64,000 bases of DNA, from the NCBI GenBank assembly GCA_903870015.1, contig CAIQBE010000048.1, positions 1-64,000 of the forward strand, given 5' to 3'. Position numbers and translations under genes: made by a program. This document shows positions 9,003 to 18,354 of the stretch, one piece after another. This stretch comes from an uncultured Thiotrichales bacterium (lineage in GTDB: Bacteria; Pseudomonadota; Gammaproteobacteria; Francisellales; CACEW01). The notes beneath the pieces were generated by a model that saw nothing but the letters and a program-made list of their open reading frames with translations, did not search any database and was not told the DNA's origin. Position 1 is the first letter of the stretch, and each line of letters opens with the position of its first letter.

Positions 9003-10436
9003 ATGTGTGGCATTATTGGAATCTCTAGTCAAAAAGAAGTAGCGCCAGAGCTCTATGAAAGTTTATTGCACTTACAACATCGTGGCCAAGATACTGCGGG
9101 TATCTTAACGGTTGATGAGCGTATGCATCTTAAAATTGGCAGAGGTCGTGCTAGCGAGGTCTTTACATCGCAAGATATGCAAGAATTAAAGGGTAAGATC
9201 GGCATCGCCCATTTACGTTATCCAACTTCAGGCGGTCATACTTTGGCAGAGGCCCAGCCACTGACGACCACATTCCCCTACGGCATTGGCTTAGTCCACA
9301 ACGGCAATATTGCCAATTATGAAGAAATCAAAGATTTATTAAAAGAAAAACGCCGTTATGTGAACAGCCTGAGTGACTCAGAAATATTGATGCACTACTT
9401 CGCCACTTTTTTGGCAGAGCATCCCCCTGCCACATCATCACCAGAATTTTTTGAGCAAATCTGTGCCGCGGTTAATAAGATTTTTGACCTAGCAACCGGT
9501 GCCTATTCGATTATTACCGTGATTGTGGGTATGGGCTTAGTGGTATTTCGGGATCCTCATGGCATTAGGCCCTTAACCATGGGCGCGCGCGCGGCCGAAA
9601 ATGGCAAAACCGATTACATATTTGCTTCCGAAGATATTCCCTTTTATAGCCTAGGCTTTGAGCCTGCGGGTGATGTCGCGCCGGGTGAAGTCGTCTTTAT
9701 TGATTTAGAAGGCCAATTATTTCGCAAAGTCTTAACTCAAAAAGCCTATACGCCCTGCGTCTTTGAATACGTTTATTTTGCTCGCCCTGACGCCACCATG
9801 AATGCATTAAGTATATACCAGGCAAGATTGCGCATGGGGCAAAACCTAGCCAAAGCGTGGAAACAAAAGCACCCTGAGCTTATACCTGATGTGGTTGTGC
9901 CCATCCCCTTCACGTCTAACACCCCAGCGCTGGCTTTTGCCCAAGAGCTTAATGTGCCTTATTCTGAAGGTTTGTACAAAAATGTCTTCATCGGCCGTAC
10001 CTTTATTATGCCCACACAAGAGAAGCGTTTAAAATCAGTACGCACCAAGTTAAGACCCCAAGTGGCCGAGCTTAAAGACAAAAAAGTTTTATTATTGGAC
10101 GATAGCATTGTACGAGGGACCACAAGCAAAGAGATTATTAAAATGGTGCGCGATGCTGGTGCCAAAGAAGTATATTTAGTCTCTGCTTGTCCACCTGTCA
10201 AGTTCCCCTGCTATTACGGTATTCATATCCCAACCAAGGCTGAGCTCATCGCCAATCAACATCAAGATGAAGCCGGCATTGCCAAGGACATTGGCGTAGA
10301 TGCGCTGTTATACCAAACCATTGAAGCATTAGAAGAAGCAGTGCTGCGCCAAAATCATAATAAAGAGATGAGCCAATTATGCATGGCTTGCTTAAATGGC
10401 TGTTATGGCGCAGGTAAGCCTAAGGATGTCGCATGA
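9003..10436 (+). CDS. purF: amidophosphoribosyltransferase, Fe-S type
   Basis: PurF starts the pathway by moving ammonia from glutamine to PRPP. The N-terminal nucleophile hydrolase begins MCGIIGIS, so Cys2 becomes the catalytic N-terminus after Met removal, with no propeptide. The PRPP loop is LLLDDSIVRGTT near residue 364. Four cysteines match the [4Fe-4S] ligands of the Bacillus enzyme: Cys252 (PCVFEYVYF), Cys403 (PCYYGI), Cys460 and Cys463 (CMAC). E. coli PurF lacks this cluster, so this is the Fe-S subtype, again unlike the standard gammaproteobacterial set. A start 10 bases after purC and a 4-base overlap with purD place it firmly in the operon. Confidence 0.96.
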   Translation: MCGIIGISSQKEVAPELYESLLHLQHRGQDTAGILTVDERMHLKIGRGRASEVFTSQDMQELKGKIGIAHLRYPTSGGHTLAEAQPLTTTFPYGIGLVHNGNIANYEEIKDLLKEKRRYVNSLSDSEILMHYFATFLAEHPPATSSPEFFEQICAAVNKIFDLATGAYSIITVIVGMGLVVFRDPHGIRPLTMGARAAENGKTDYIFASEDIPFYSLGFEPAGDVAPGEVVFIDLEGQLFRKVLTQKAYTPCVFEYVYFARPDATMNALSIYQARLRMGQNLAKAWKQKHPELIPDVVVPIPFTSNTPALAFAQELNVPYSEGLYKNVFIGRTFIMPTQEKRLKSVRTKLRPQVAELKDKKVLLLDDSIVRGTTSKEIIKMVRDAGAKEVYLVSACPPVKFPCYYGIHIPTKAELIANQHQDEAGIAKDIGVDALLYQTIEALEEAVLRQNHNKEMSQLCMACLNGCYGAGKPKDVA

Positions 10437-11758
10437 ATATTTTAATCATCGGCTCAGGCGCACGGGAACATATTTTGGCGCACAGCCTAAAACAAAATGA
10501 GACGGTGCGGATTTTTAATATCGCTACACATATCAATCCAGGTTTAAAGCCGCTGTGTGAAAACATTAGCCTGATTGCGTTTAAAGATTTAAGTGCAATT
10601 CAAGACTATGCCAAAGCCCACAAGATTAGTATGGCCTGGATTGGTCCAGAAGCGCCACTGGAAATGGGCGTTGCTGATGCGTTATGGGACATCAATATTC
10701 CGACGATTGGGCCCAAAAAAGCCTTAGCGCAGCTTGAAACCAGCAAAGGCTTTACCCGTGAGCTACAAAAAAAATATCAACTTCCTGGCGCATTGAATTT
10801 CAGATATTTCAAAAACTTAGAAGGGGCAGCAGAATTTTTACAAGTCTTAGGCCCTGAATACGTCATCAAAGCCGATGGCCTAATGGGTGGCAAAGGCGTG
10901 AAATTATCCGGCGAACATTTAGCCTCGCATCAAGAAGCACTGGAATATTGCCAAGAAATTCTTGATGCGGGTCAGGGCTTTGTGATCGAAGAGAAATTGA
11001 TTGGTGCTGAGTTTTCGTTGTTATGTTTTGCTGATGGGAAAACGTTGGCGCCTATGCCTATTGCTCATGATCATAAGCGCGCCTTTAACGAAGACTTAGG
11101 TCCTAACACTGGCGGGATGGGAGTATATACCGCGTATGACGGGTTGTTGCCTTTTGTTGAGCAAAACGAAGTCTTAGAGGCTTTAAATATCAGCATTGAC
11201 ACCATCAAGGCCCTACAAAAAGAGTGCAATGATAGGTATATTGGGATTGTGTATGGTAGCTTTATGGCGACAAAAAATGGCGTAAAGCTGATAGAGTTTA
11301 ACGCCCGTTTTGGTGATCCGGAAGTGATTAATTTATTGAGTTTATTAGAAACAGATTTGCTGGCAATTTCGCAAGCGATGATCGATCAGGCATTAGATCA
11401 GATCAACATTAAATTTAAGCCCAAAGCCAGCGTCTGTAAATACATCGTCCCCGAAGGCTATCCTGATCACCCGATTAAAAATCAATACGTGGTGATCGGT
11501 GCGCTACCCAAAGACGTGCAGTGTTTTTATGCCTCGGTCACCCAAGATGACCAAGGCTTAAAACTACTAGGCTCAAGAGCCCTCGCGCTCGTTGCCTTAG
11601 CCGATAGCATTCCAGAAGCCTCTGCTCTCGTTGAAGCAGCCATAAAAAATATTCACGGTCCGGTTTTTCATCGCAGCGATATTGGAACCTCCGCGCTGAT
11701 CAATCAAAGAATTAGCCACAGCAATCTAGTGGCAGCCAAAGGGTTTGCATTATTATGA
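10433..11758 (+). CDS. purD: phosphoribosylamine-glycine ligase (GAR synthetase)
   Basis: PurD makes GAR from phosphoribosylamine, glycine and ATP. The 441-residue protein has the N-terminal ILIIGSGAREH loop, the ATP-grasp segment VIKADGLMGGKGV near residue 143, and the metal-binding motif IEFNARFGDPE near 293. The central NTGGMGVYT stretch is also typical. Length is slightly above E. coli PurD (429). It overlaps both neighbours by four bases, indicating translational coupling within the purine operon. Confidence 0.97.
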   Translation: MNILIIGSGAREHILAHSLKQNETVRIFNIATHINPGLKPLCENISLIAFKDLSAIQDYAKAHKISMAWIGPEAPLEMGVADALWDINIPTIGPKKALAQLETSKGFTRELQKKYQLPGALNFRYFKNLEGAAEFLQVLGPEYVIKADGLMGGKGVKLSGEHLASHQEALEYCQEILDAGQGFVIEEKLIGAEFSLLCFADGKTLAPMPIAHDHKRAFNEDLGPNTGGMGVYTAYDGLLPFVEQNEVLEALNISIDTIKALQKECNDRYIGIVYGSFMATKNGVKLIEFNARFGDPEVINLLSLLETDLLAISQAMIDQALDQINIKFKPKASVCKYIVPEGYPDHPIKNQYVVIGALPKDVQCFYASVTQDDQGLKLLGSRALALVALADSIPEASALVEAAIKNIHGPVFHRSDIGTSALINQRISHSNLVAAKGFALL

Positions 11759-12339
11759 GACCTTTACGCATCGCAATTTTAGGTTCAACCCGGGGCAGTA
11801 ACTTAATCCCGATTGCCGAGGCAATTAATCACAAAACGCTTAATGCCGAGATTACTATTGTCATCAGTAATAAAATATCCGCAGGAATTTTAGAGAAAGC
11901 GAGCAATTTTAAATTGAATTTTGCTGCGATTATTCCAGAAAAAAGCGAAGCACGCGCAGACTATGATCAGCGCCTAGCCAACGTTTTAGAAGGCCAAGAG
12001 CTTGATTTGATTGTTTTAATTGGCTTTATGCGGATTTTATCCCCCGAATTTATTAACACATTCAAAAACAAAATTATCAATGTGCATCCCTCGCTCTTAC
12101 CCAAACATCAAGGCCTAATGGATTTAGCCGTGCATCAGGCGGTTTTAGATGCGCAAGAAAAAATGTCCGGATGCACAGTGCATCTAGTGACAGAGATCGT
12201 CGATGGTGGCAAAATCTTAGTCCAAAAGCAGTGTGAGATTTTGGAGAATGATACTGCCGAAACTTTAAAAGCCAAAGTCCAAGCTTTAGAGGGCCCTGCG
12301 CTTATTGAGGCCATAACCTTATTTCAACCCAAGGAGTGA
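11755..12339 (+). CDS. purN: phosphoribosylglycinamide formyltransferase (GAR transformylase 1)
   Basis: PurN transfers a formyl group from 10-formyl-THF to GAR. The 194-residue protein has the N-terminal ILGSTRGSNL loop and the catalytic NVHPSLLP motif near residue 107, which supplies Asn and His. The Asp lies in the later VTEIVDGG segment. The segment after HPSLLP reads KHQGLMDLAVHQ rather than the usual PGLHTH type, a moderate divergence from E. coli PurN (212 residues). The link to folate is notable because a folate block lies at 46-54 kb. Confidence 0.92.
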   Translation: MRPLRIAILGSTRGSNLIPIAEAINHKTLNAEITIVISNKISAGILEKASNFKLNFAAIIPEKSEARADYDQRLANVLEGQELDLIVLIGFMRILSPEFINTFKNKIINVHPSLLPKHQGLMDLAVHQAVLDAQEKMSGCTVHLVTEIVDGGKILVQKQCEILENDTAETLKAKVQALEGPALIEAITLFQPKE

Positions 12340-12341
12340 TC

Positions 12342-13904
12342 GTGAATCAAGAACAGTTAAAGGTAAAAAAAGCCCTCATTTCCGTGTCAGATAAAACCAA
12401 TCTCGTTGAGTTTGCCGAGCAATTACATAATTTAGGCATCGAGATTATTTCAACCGGAGGTACCTCAAGATCCTTGCACGAAGCGGGTATCCCCCATCAA
12501 CGCGTTGCCCAAGTTACTGGTTTTCCTGAAATTATGGATGGGCGAGTCAAAACCTTGCACCCAAAAATTCACGGCGGTATTTTAGGTGTGCGCGATCAAC
12601 ACCAAGCCGAAGCCGATGAGCATGAAATTCCTTGGATTGATTTAGTTGTAGTCAATCTCTATCCCTTTATTGAAGTCACGCAGCGCGGCGCCAGTTTTGA
12701 CGAAGCCATTGAAAACATTGATATTGGTGGCCCTACCATGATTCGTGCCGCGGCAAAAAATATGGGTTGGGCAGGTGTCGTGATTGACCCTAAAGATTAT
12801 GACACTGTGATCGAGAAATTAAAACAAGGCGGCCTGGATTTTGAGTTTCGAAAAGCCCTAGCCACCAAGGCTTTTCATCATACCAGTTCCTATGATACTT
12901 ACATTTACGAATATTTGGATCAACAAGTGGATGAGCTTGATACTCCTACCAAAGATATTTTAGAGCAAGATGAGGTCGACTTAAAATTAGCGCGTTTAGA
13001 ACAGTTACGCTATGGCGAAAATCCACAGCAAAAGGCGGCGCTATTTCAAAATCCTATCGGCTATGGTTTGGCGCAAGCGCAAGTATTACAAGGCAAAGCT
13101 TTATCTTATAATAATTTAGTAGACGCCGAGGCCGCATTGCAATGCGTACGTGAGTTTAATAACGCTGCCTGCGTCATCGTAAAACATGCCAATCCTTGTG
13201 GTGTTGCCGTAGCGGAGCATATTGATATTGCGTACAAAAAAGCGTTTGCAGCCGATAGCAAATCTGCTTTTGGTGGGATTATCGCCTTAAATCATATCTG
13301 CACAAGCGCGATTGCCGAGCATGTGGCCAGTATTTTTATGGAAGTGATTATCGCTCCAGGCTATGATGACACGGCTTTAGAAATTCTTGGTAAAAAGCCT
13401 AATTTACGGGTGATTCAAATTGAGGATTGGGATAGGATCAATAATCCTTGGCAAATGAAAACCATTTCCGGCGGGATTTTAATTCAAGATTTAGATCAGA
13501 GTAAATTGACGCTGGATCAGTTAAAAATCGTGACTGAACATGAGCCTGATGATAAAACCCTGCATGAAATGTTAAATGCTTGGCGCATGGTGAAACATTT
13601 AAAATCCAATGCCATTGCGATTACCAAGGATGGCGTGAGTATCGGCTTAGGCATGGGGCAAGTATCACGCATTGATGCCATTGAGCTTGCGGTGAAAAAG
13701 GCGGAAAACCATCTAAAAGGCGCGGTATTAGCCTCCGATGCGTTTTTACCCTTCAAAGACAGCATTGAATACTTAGCCGCGAATACGCCAATTAAAGCGA
13801 TCATTCAACCCGGTGGCTCTGTGCGTGATCAAGAGGTGATTGATGCCTGTAATGAGCACAAGATAGGTATGGTGTTTACTGGGGTGCGGGTGTTTGCCCA
13901 TTGA
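12342..13904 (+). CDS. purH: bifunctional AICAR transformylase / IMP cyclohydrolase
   Basis: PurH performs the last two steps to IMP. The N-terminal IMP cyclohydrolase domain has ALISVSDKTN and the STGGTS loop; MDGRVKTLHPKIHGGIL follows near residue 65. The transformylase domain contains LRYGENPQQKAA and KHANPCGVA. GTG at 12342 is preferred because the Shine-Dalgarno AGGAG ends about 6 bases before it; a GTG at 12336 would overlap the ribosome site. That gives 520 residues (E. coli 529). It ends the operon, and no clear terminator follows. Confidence 0.95.
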   Translation: MNQEQLKVKKALISVSDKTNLVEFAEQLHNLGIEIISTGGTSRSLHEAGIPHQRVAQVTGFPEIMDGRVKTLHPKIHGGILGVRDQHQAEADEHEIPWIDLVVVNLYPFIEVTQRGASFDEAIENIDIGGPTMIRAAAKNMGWAGVVIDPKDYDTVIEKLKQGGLDFEFRKALATKAFHHTSSYDTYIYEYLDQQVDELDTPTKDILEQDEVDLKLARLEQLRYGENPQQKAALFQNPIGYGLAQAQVLQGKALSYNNLVDAEAALQCVREFNNAACVIVKHANPCGVAVAEHIDIAYKKAFAADSKSAFGGIIALNHICTSAIAEHVASIFMEVIIAPGYDDTALEILGKKPNLRVIQIEDWDRINNPWQMKTISGGILIQDLDQSKLTLDQLKIVTEHEPDDKTLHEMLNAWRMVKHLKSNAIAITKDGVSIGLGMGQVSRIDAIELAVKKAENHLKGAVLASDAFLPFKDSIEYLAANTPIKAIIQPGGSVRDQEVIDACNEHKIGMVFTGVRVFAH

Positions 13905-13950
13905 AAAAATGCGGTGTCCAGCATGTTATAATGTTTTATTAATAATTTGA

Positions 13951-14976
13951 TTAAGCAGGATTAAGAGGATCGCCAGTTTCTTCCACATAGCAAGTCGAGG
14001 GCGCAGCATCAGCGGAGGCCGTGATTGCGTGTGGAGCAAATAGGGTCGAGCCCGCAGTCGTCTCGCTGGCCCCTGCGCTATCTATAGCAAGAGTAGCCGC
14101 TATTGTGGCCGCGGGTACTGGAAATCCTAGACTAACACAGGCCCGTACCAACGCCGGGAAGTGTGCATCGGCATCGGCTTTGGCTCTTGCAATTGCAAAA
14201 GGGTGAGGTTTTGGCGTAAAAAAATGCGGGCAAAAAACAATAAAGTTATTTTCATATTCTGTAAAACTGTTAATCCTTTGAGTCTCTAGCGCTCCTCGTA
14301 CCTTATCCTGTAGCCTAGAACTTGGGGTGGTAATATAAAAATGCATCCCGTACCGTAGCTGTTCTTGTAATTCAGGTTTGTCAGTGATGCTTTCGATCAC
14401 ACATCCGGGGACCTGTTGAAAGCTGATAGTTAATCCGCTTGGGCTTTTGAGAAACATCAAGCATTTCATGCTAGGATCTTTAGTAAGCGCGGTTTTATAT
14501 TCAAAGGCAGTCTCGAGCTTTTTTAAAAGTTGAGTCACAAAACGCACACAGTTAAATTCTTGAGGAGGGGATTGGGCAGCCTGGTGGGTCATGATATCAC
14601 GTGGGGTAATAACCAAATAAGGGCTTACGTTCAGTTCATCAGTGCGAAGCTCTAATCTATAGGGTATAAGCGCCTCATCTAAAAATTGACTAACCAAGGG
14701 GTTTAAGGGATAAGAATTGGCACCATCTTCTGTTGCTATAGGAAAAGAATCCATCTCAAACATTGCTAGTATTGCCCTGACATCCTCGTCAGGTAAATCT
14801 CCCATATCTATAGCAAGGTGTTGGCCCACTACATCATCACTGAAATCATGAGTGCGGAAGGTATGCAGTTCACGTGCAAGAGCATTGAGGTCTGGCAAAA
14901 ACATATATGTTTCCGGAAGAGAGGAGCCAGCAGAGGTTGATAGGCTGGATTCAGATTTTTCGAACTCGGTAAACAT
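13951..14976 (-). CDS. hypothetical protein with Ala-rich C-terminus
   Basis: No family recognised. The 341-residue product begins with a Ser/Glu-rich stretch, has a mixed folded core (about 25-270) and ends in an Ala/Thr/Ser-rich tail (about 275-330). No signal peptide or clear membrane segment is seen, and the ribosome site is weak. It converges on purH. The unstructured alanine-rich tail recurs in other orphan proteins here (20308, 21009, 51922, 54621), which hints at a shared class, possibly secreted effectors; this is inference. Confidence 0.7.
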   Translation of the reverse strand: MFTEFEKSESSLSTSAGSSLPETYMFLPDLNALARELHTFRTHDFSDDVVGQHLAIDMGDLPDEDVRAILAMFEMDSFPIATEDGANSYPLNPLVSQFLDEALIPYRLELRTDELNVSPYLVITPRDIMTHQAAQSPPQEFNCVRFVTQLLKKLETAFEYKTALTKDPSMKCLMFLKSPSGLTISFQQVPGCVIESITDKPELQEQLRYGMHFYITTPSSRLQDKVRGALETQRINSFTEYENNFIVFCPHFFTPKPHPFAIARAKADADAHFPALVRACVSLGFPVPAATIAATLAIDSAGASETTAGSTLFAPHAITASADAAPSTCYVEETGDPLNPA

Positions 14977-15054
14977 ATTTTTCTATTTTTTTAACTATTA
15001 TAATTAATTTATTCTATAGGAGTTTGGGATAATGTCAAGGGGAGGATGAATATA

Positions 15055-15678
15055 TCAAAATAACAACAATTTGTATAAAAGATTAGCCGCAACACCCCAC
15101 ATAATCAGGGCTGAAATACGGTTTTGATAAAATTGAATATGCGGGATTTTAGTTAAAGTTTTGCCAAATAAGGCCAAAGAAAAAAACCAGGTCCAAGAAA
15201 CCAAGATACACGCCGAAGTAAAGGCAATAAGCAGCGCACCATGATATTCAAGGGCATTGACACCAATCACCGTGACCGTATCTAAAATCGCATGCGGATT
15301 TAACAAGGATACTGACATAGCAAAGAGGATTTGTTTTTTAGCGCTGACATGAGGATGAGCCTTATGATCAAAGCTGGCTTTTTTCGCTTTGTTCCACAAA
15401 TGCAGGCCGACAATAATCAAAAATACAATACCAAAACTTAAGAGCGCTGTTTTTAAAACTTGCACTTTTAAAACAATCAGTGATACACCAAAGCAGGCTA
15501 GTAAAATCAACAAAGTATCACAAAGCGATGCTGCGATAATCGTAGGCAGTGCATGCCTAATGTTTTTCTCATGCGTACCCTGCGCCAACACAAAAAGATT
15601 TTGTGGGCCCAAAGGGATGATCAAGCCAAAGGCCAAAATAATACCGTAAAGAAACGCGTGGAGCATAAGCTGCATCAA
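15055..15678 (-). CDS. LysE/ArgO-family amino acid exporter
   Basis: An inner-membrane exporter of the LysE/ArgO/RhtB superfamily that probably moves a basic amino acid outward. The 207-residue protein has about six hydrophobic segments and the family motif GLIIPLGPQNLFVLAQG near residue 18. A second conserved patch, LLNPHAILDTVTVIG, lies near residue 124. This pattern is closest to ArgO/LysE rather than RhtB. It is transcribed away from purE, and a shared promoter region of about 70 bp lies between them. The substrate cannot be decided from sequence. Confidence 0.88.
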   Translation of the reverse strand: MMQLMLHAFLYGIILAFGLIIPLGPQNLFVLAQGTHEKNIRHALPTIIAASLCDTLLILLACFGVSLIVLKVQVLKTALLSFGIVFLIIVGLHLWNKAKKASFDHKAHPHVSAKKQILFAMSVSLLNPHAILDTVTVIGVNALEYHGALLIAFTSACILVSWTWFFSLALFGKTLTKIPHIQFYQNRISALIMWGVAANLLYKLLLF

Positions 15679-15747
15679 AATAAAAAACTAAGAAAAATAC
15701 TACACTTTGAGGTAAAATGACGCAAGGATAATTATCAGGAAAAGTGT

Positions 15748-16239
15748 ATGCCTATCATCGGAATCGTTATGGGATCCACCTCAGATTGGGAAACCATGAA
15801 ACACACGGCAAGTTTACTGGATCAATTTGATATCGAGTACGAAGCTGAAATCGTCTCGGCGCATCGCACGCCCGATAAGTTATTTGAATATGCACAAAGT
15901 GCTGCCAAACGCGGGATTCAGATTATTATCGCCGGTGCCGGCGGTGCCGCGCATCTGCCTGGCATGTTAGCCGCCAAAACAGCTTTGCCAATTTTAGGTG
16001 TGCCCGTAGAATCAAAAACCTTAAAAGGCCTAGACTCTTTACTCTCAATCGCTCAAATGCCCAAAGGCATTCCCGTCGGAACTTTAGCCATTGGTGAAGC
16101 CGGCGCGGTGAATGCCGGGCTTTTAGCAGCCAGCATTTTAGCGCTAAATAATAAAGCAATTGCCAAGGCCTTGAAAAAATATCGCGATACGCAAACACAG
16201 ATGGTGTTAAAACAGACTTTGGATATCCGTAAGCTTTAA
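15748..16239 (+). CDS. purE: N5-carboxyaminoimidazole ribonucleotide mutase
   Basis: PurE converts N5-CAIR to CAIR. The 163-residue protein has the family loop [10 protein letters not shown] near residue 9, SAHRTPDKL with the catalytic His near 43, and [11 protein letters not shown] near 71. E. coli purE forms an operon with purK; here purK lies 2.9 kb downstream and is separated by accessory genes. The next gene, a Rieske oxygenase, starts 1 base after the purE stop. Confidence 0.96.
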   Translation: MPIIGIVMGSTSDWETMKHTASLLDQFDIEYEAEIVSAHRTPDKLFEYAQSAAKRGIQIIIAGAGGAAHLPGMLAAKTALPILGVPVESKTLKGLDSLLSIAQMPKGIPVGTLAIGEAGAVNAGLLAASILALNNKAIAKALKKYRDTQTQMVLKQTLDIRKL

Positions 16240-16240
16240 T

Positions 16241-17146
16241 ATGACAGAGAGCACTTTTATTCCTGGTTGGTATGCGCTTTTGCCAAGCCATGCCTTAAAA
16301 AATAAACCGCTGGCCTTAAAACGCTTTGGGGTGGATTTGGTGTTATGGCGCCACAAAAATCAAGAGATTTCAGTTTTATTAGATCGCTGTCCCCATCGTG
16401 GTGCAAAGCTAAGCTTGGGCAAGTTGTGCGATCATAAGATTCAATGCCCGTTTCATGGTTTTCAATTTGATGGCCAGGGCCAATGTGCTTTAGCGCCTGA
16501 GTTTAATAAAGCACTGCCTGGGCTTAAAGTTCGTAGTTTTGCAGTGAAAGAAGCCTTTGATATGATTTGGATTTATTGGGGAGATGCCGCAACGCACTTT
16601 GAATATCCAGAGCTGGCGGAGATTCACACCCATTTTAAAACCTATAGCACAGTCCAAAAAATATGGCACTCGCATATCACCTACTGTATCGAGAATCAGC
16701 TTGATTACACGCATTTGCGTTTCGTGCATAAAACCACGATTGGTAGAAATTTTAAAATGCCTGAACATCCACGCGTCATTGCGACTCAGCAAAAAATTAC
16801 CACTTATTTTGATCAACAAGAACCGGCCATGACTTTTTTATTTAATAACACCTGGATTTTAAATATTGGCGCGCAAATGAAACTGGTCCTCTATTTTTGC
16901 CCGATCGATGAAACCCATACCCAGCTGTATTTACAGAGCTACCGGCAATTTTTAAGCCTGCCCATCATTAAAAGCATCATCGATCCTCTAATGAATCTAT
17001 CAAATCGCATTATCCTAAAACAAGATCAGGCTGTTGTAGCATCACAGGGGCTTCTGCCCTCTTATCTCGCAGAAGCCGATACCTTGATGCGCCACGATCA
17101 AGCGATTCGGGAGTTTCGGAAGACCTGGCGGGATTTGCTGGGTTAA
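16241..17146 (+). CDS. Rieske non-haem iron oxygenase, alpha-subunit type
   Basis: A Rieske [2Fe-2S] oxygenase of the aromatic-ring-hydroxylating family. Cluster ligands are visible as CPHRG near residue 49 and CPFHGF near 69 (CxH...CxxH). The catalytic mononuclear iron motif NQLDYTHLRFVH lies near residue 151 (D-x2-H-x4-H). At 301 residues it is shorter than VanA-type oxygenases (about 350). No ferredoxin or reductase gene is adjacent. It begins 1 base after purE, so it is probably co-transcribed, although a functional link is not obvious. The substrate is unknown. Confidence 0.85.
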   Translation: MTESTFIPGWYALLPSHALKNKPLALKRFGVDLVLWRHKNQEISVLLDRCPHRGAKLSLGKLCDHKIQCPFHGFQFDGQGQCALAPEFNKALPGLKVRSFAVKEAFDMIWIYWGDAATHFEYPELAEIHTHFKTYSTVQKIWHSHITYCIENQLDYTHLRFVHKTTIGRNFKMPEHPRVIATQQKITTYFDQQEPAMTFLFNNTWILNIGAQMKLVLYFCPIDETHTQLYLQSYRQFLSLPIIKSIIDPLMNLSNRIILKQDQAVVASQGLLPSYLAEADTLMRHDQAIREFRKTWRDLLG

Positions 17147-17240
17147 TAAAAACTTTCTTGCCCTGCTGTTAATATAGTGCAATCATCGCAAATTAATCAG
17201 AATCACAAGGCATATTTTGATTACTTAAAAGAACTCGTTA

Positions 17241-17268
17241 TTGACATTTTTGAAAACTTATATATAAT
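17241..17268 (+). promoter_or_regulatory. strong sigma-70-type promoter for mmpA-mmpB
   Basis: A consensus -35 TTGACA at 17241-17246 is followed after 16 bp by a consensus -10 TATAAT at 17263-17268, about 30 bp ahead of mmpA. Autoregulation by the Xre-type MmpA would be typical of such pairs (inference). Confidence 0.7.
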
Positions 17269-17298
17269 CATTAATTATAAAATTGAGTACTTAAAAAT

Positions 17299-17739
17299 AT
17301 GAAAAAAATAATGCGCGCACAATTAACAAAACAGCTTTCTATTTTACAAGCAGCACCGCAGGGCGGGTGGGTGAAGCTTATTCGAGAGGCTTTGTGTATG
17401 AGTACCCGGCAGCTTGCCAAGCGGTTACAGGTATCACAATCGCGCATCAGCCAAATTGAAAGAAATGAAGCTAGCCAGACTTTATCTCTCAAAGCCTTAA
17501 ATGAAGTTGCCGAGGCATTGGGTTGCCAATTATGCTATAGCCTAGTTCCAAAAAAAGATCTAGAATTGATCATATATGATCAGGCGGAAAAAAAAGCAAA
17601 AATGTATTTAAAAACAGTTGGCTACACCATGGCCTTGGAATCACAAGGAACCAGTCTTGAGTCACAAAAATTAATACTTGAAGAAACAATAGCGCGGCTG
17701 CTTGAAAAGCCCCATTTGCTATGGGATGACGATAAATGA
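17299..17739 (+). CDS. mobile mystery protein A (Xre-type regulator)
   Basis: A 146-residue regulator with an N-terminal Xre-like HTH: MSTRQLAKRLQVSQSRISQIE near residue 34, then SLKALNEVAEALGC. This pattern and the partner gene match the mobile mystery protein A family (MmpA), which co-occurs with the Fic protein MmpB on mobile or accessory DNA. The C-terminal half is helical. It overlaps the next gene by four bases. The function is probably as an antitoxin or repressor of the pair. Confidence 0.85.
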   Translation: MKKIMRAQLTKQLSILQAAPQGGWVKLIREALCMSTRQLAKRLQVSQSRISQIERNEASQTLSLKALNEVAEALGCQLCYSLVPKKDLELIIYDQAEKKAKMYLKTVGYTMALESQGTSLESQKLILEETIARLLEKPHLLWDDDK

Positions 17740-18317
17740 AAATTGATTATCCAATGGGGGCAACACCCCTCAATCTGGATGAAATAGCTGATTTAATTCC
17801 CTCACATCTCAGAGTTCAGAGTGAGCTTAATGAATGGGAGGAAGCCAATATTTTAAAGGCGCATCTTTGGTTAGCGCAAAAAAAACATTCTTTTTTATTG
17901 CACACAGATTTTTGCAAACAACTTCATCTGCAGATGTTCAATGAAACCTGGAAATGGGCGGGTCAGTTTAGGCGTTCTGATAAAAATATTGGGGTTGATT
18001 GGAGCTGTATTCAGGTAAGTCTGCATAATCTTTTTCAAGATGTGGAGGCGCAAATTCATTATCAATCATTTGATATGGATGAAATGGCAGCACGCTTGCA
18101 TCATCGCTTAGTTTTAATCCATGCTTTTCCCAATGGAAATGGTCGGCATTCGCGCTTAATGACAGATTTGTTTTTAAAAGCACAAAACAGGCCTGCATTT
18201 AGCTGGGGAGCTAGTAATCTGAGTACAATGTCTAAAACTAGAGAGCAGTATATTCAGGCATTACGGGCAGCTGATAAGCATGATTATCAACATTTGTTGA
18301 ATTTTGTGAGATCATGA
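17736..18317 (+). CDS. mobile mystery protein B (Fic-domain protein)
   Basis: A 193-residue Fic-domain protein. The active motif HAFPNGNGRHSR lies near residue 129 and fits HxFx[DE]GNGRxxR except for Asn in place of Asp/Glu, as in MmpB-type proteins. Fic enzymes transfer AMP or related groups to target hydroxyls. The changed metal-binding position may reduce or alter activity. The start overlaps mmpA (ATGA). The pair sits between purE and purK, breaking up the usual purEK arrangement, which fits acquisition by transfer. Confidence 0.87.
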   Translation: MKIDYPMGATPLNLDEIADLIPSHLRVQSELNEWEEANILKAHLWLAQKKHSFLLHTDFCKQLHLQMFNETWKWAGQFRRSDKNIGVDWSCIQVSLHNLFQDVEAQIHYQSFDMDEMAARLHHRLVLIHAFPNGNGRHSRLMTDLFLKAQNRPAFSWGASNLSTMSKTREQYIQALRAADKHDYQHLLNFVRS

Positions 18318-18354
18318 GCGTTGGGCGCTAACGGCATAAGTAGCCCATAAATCA

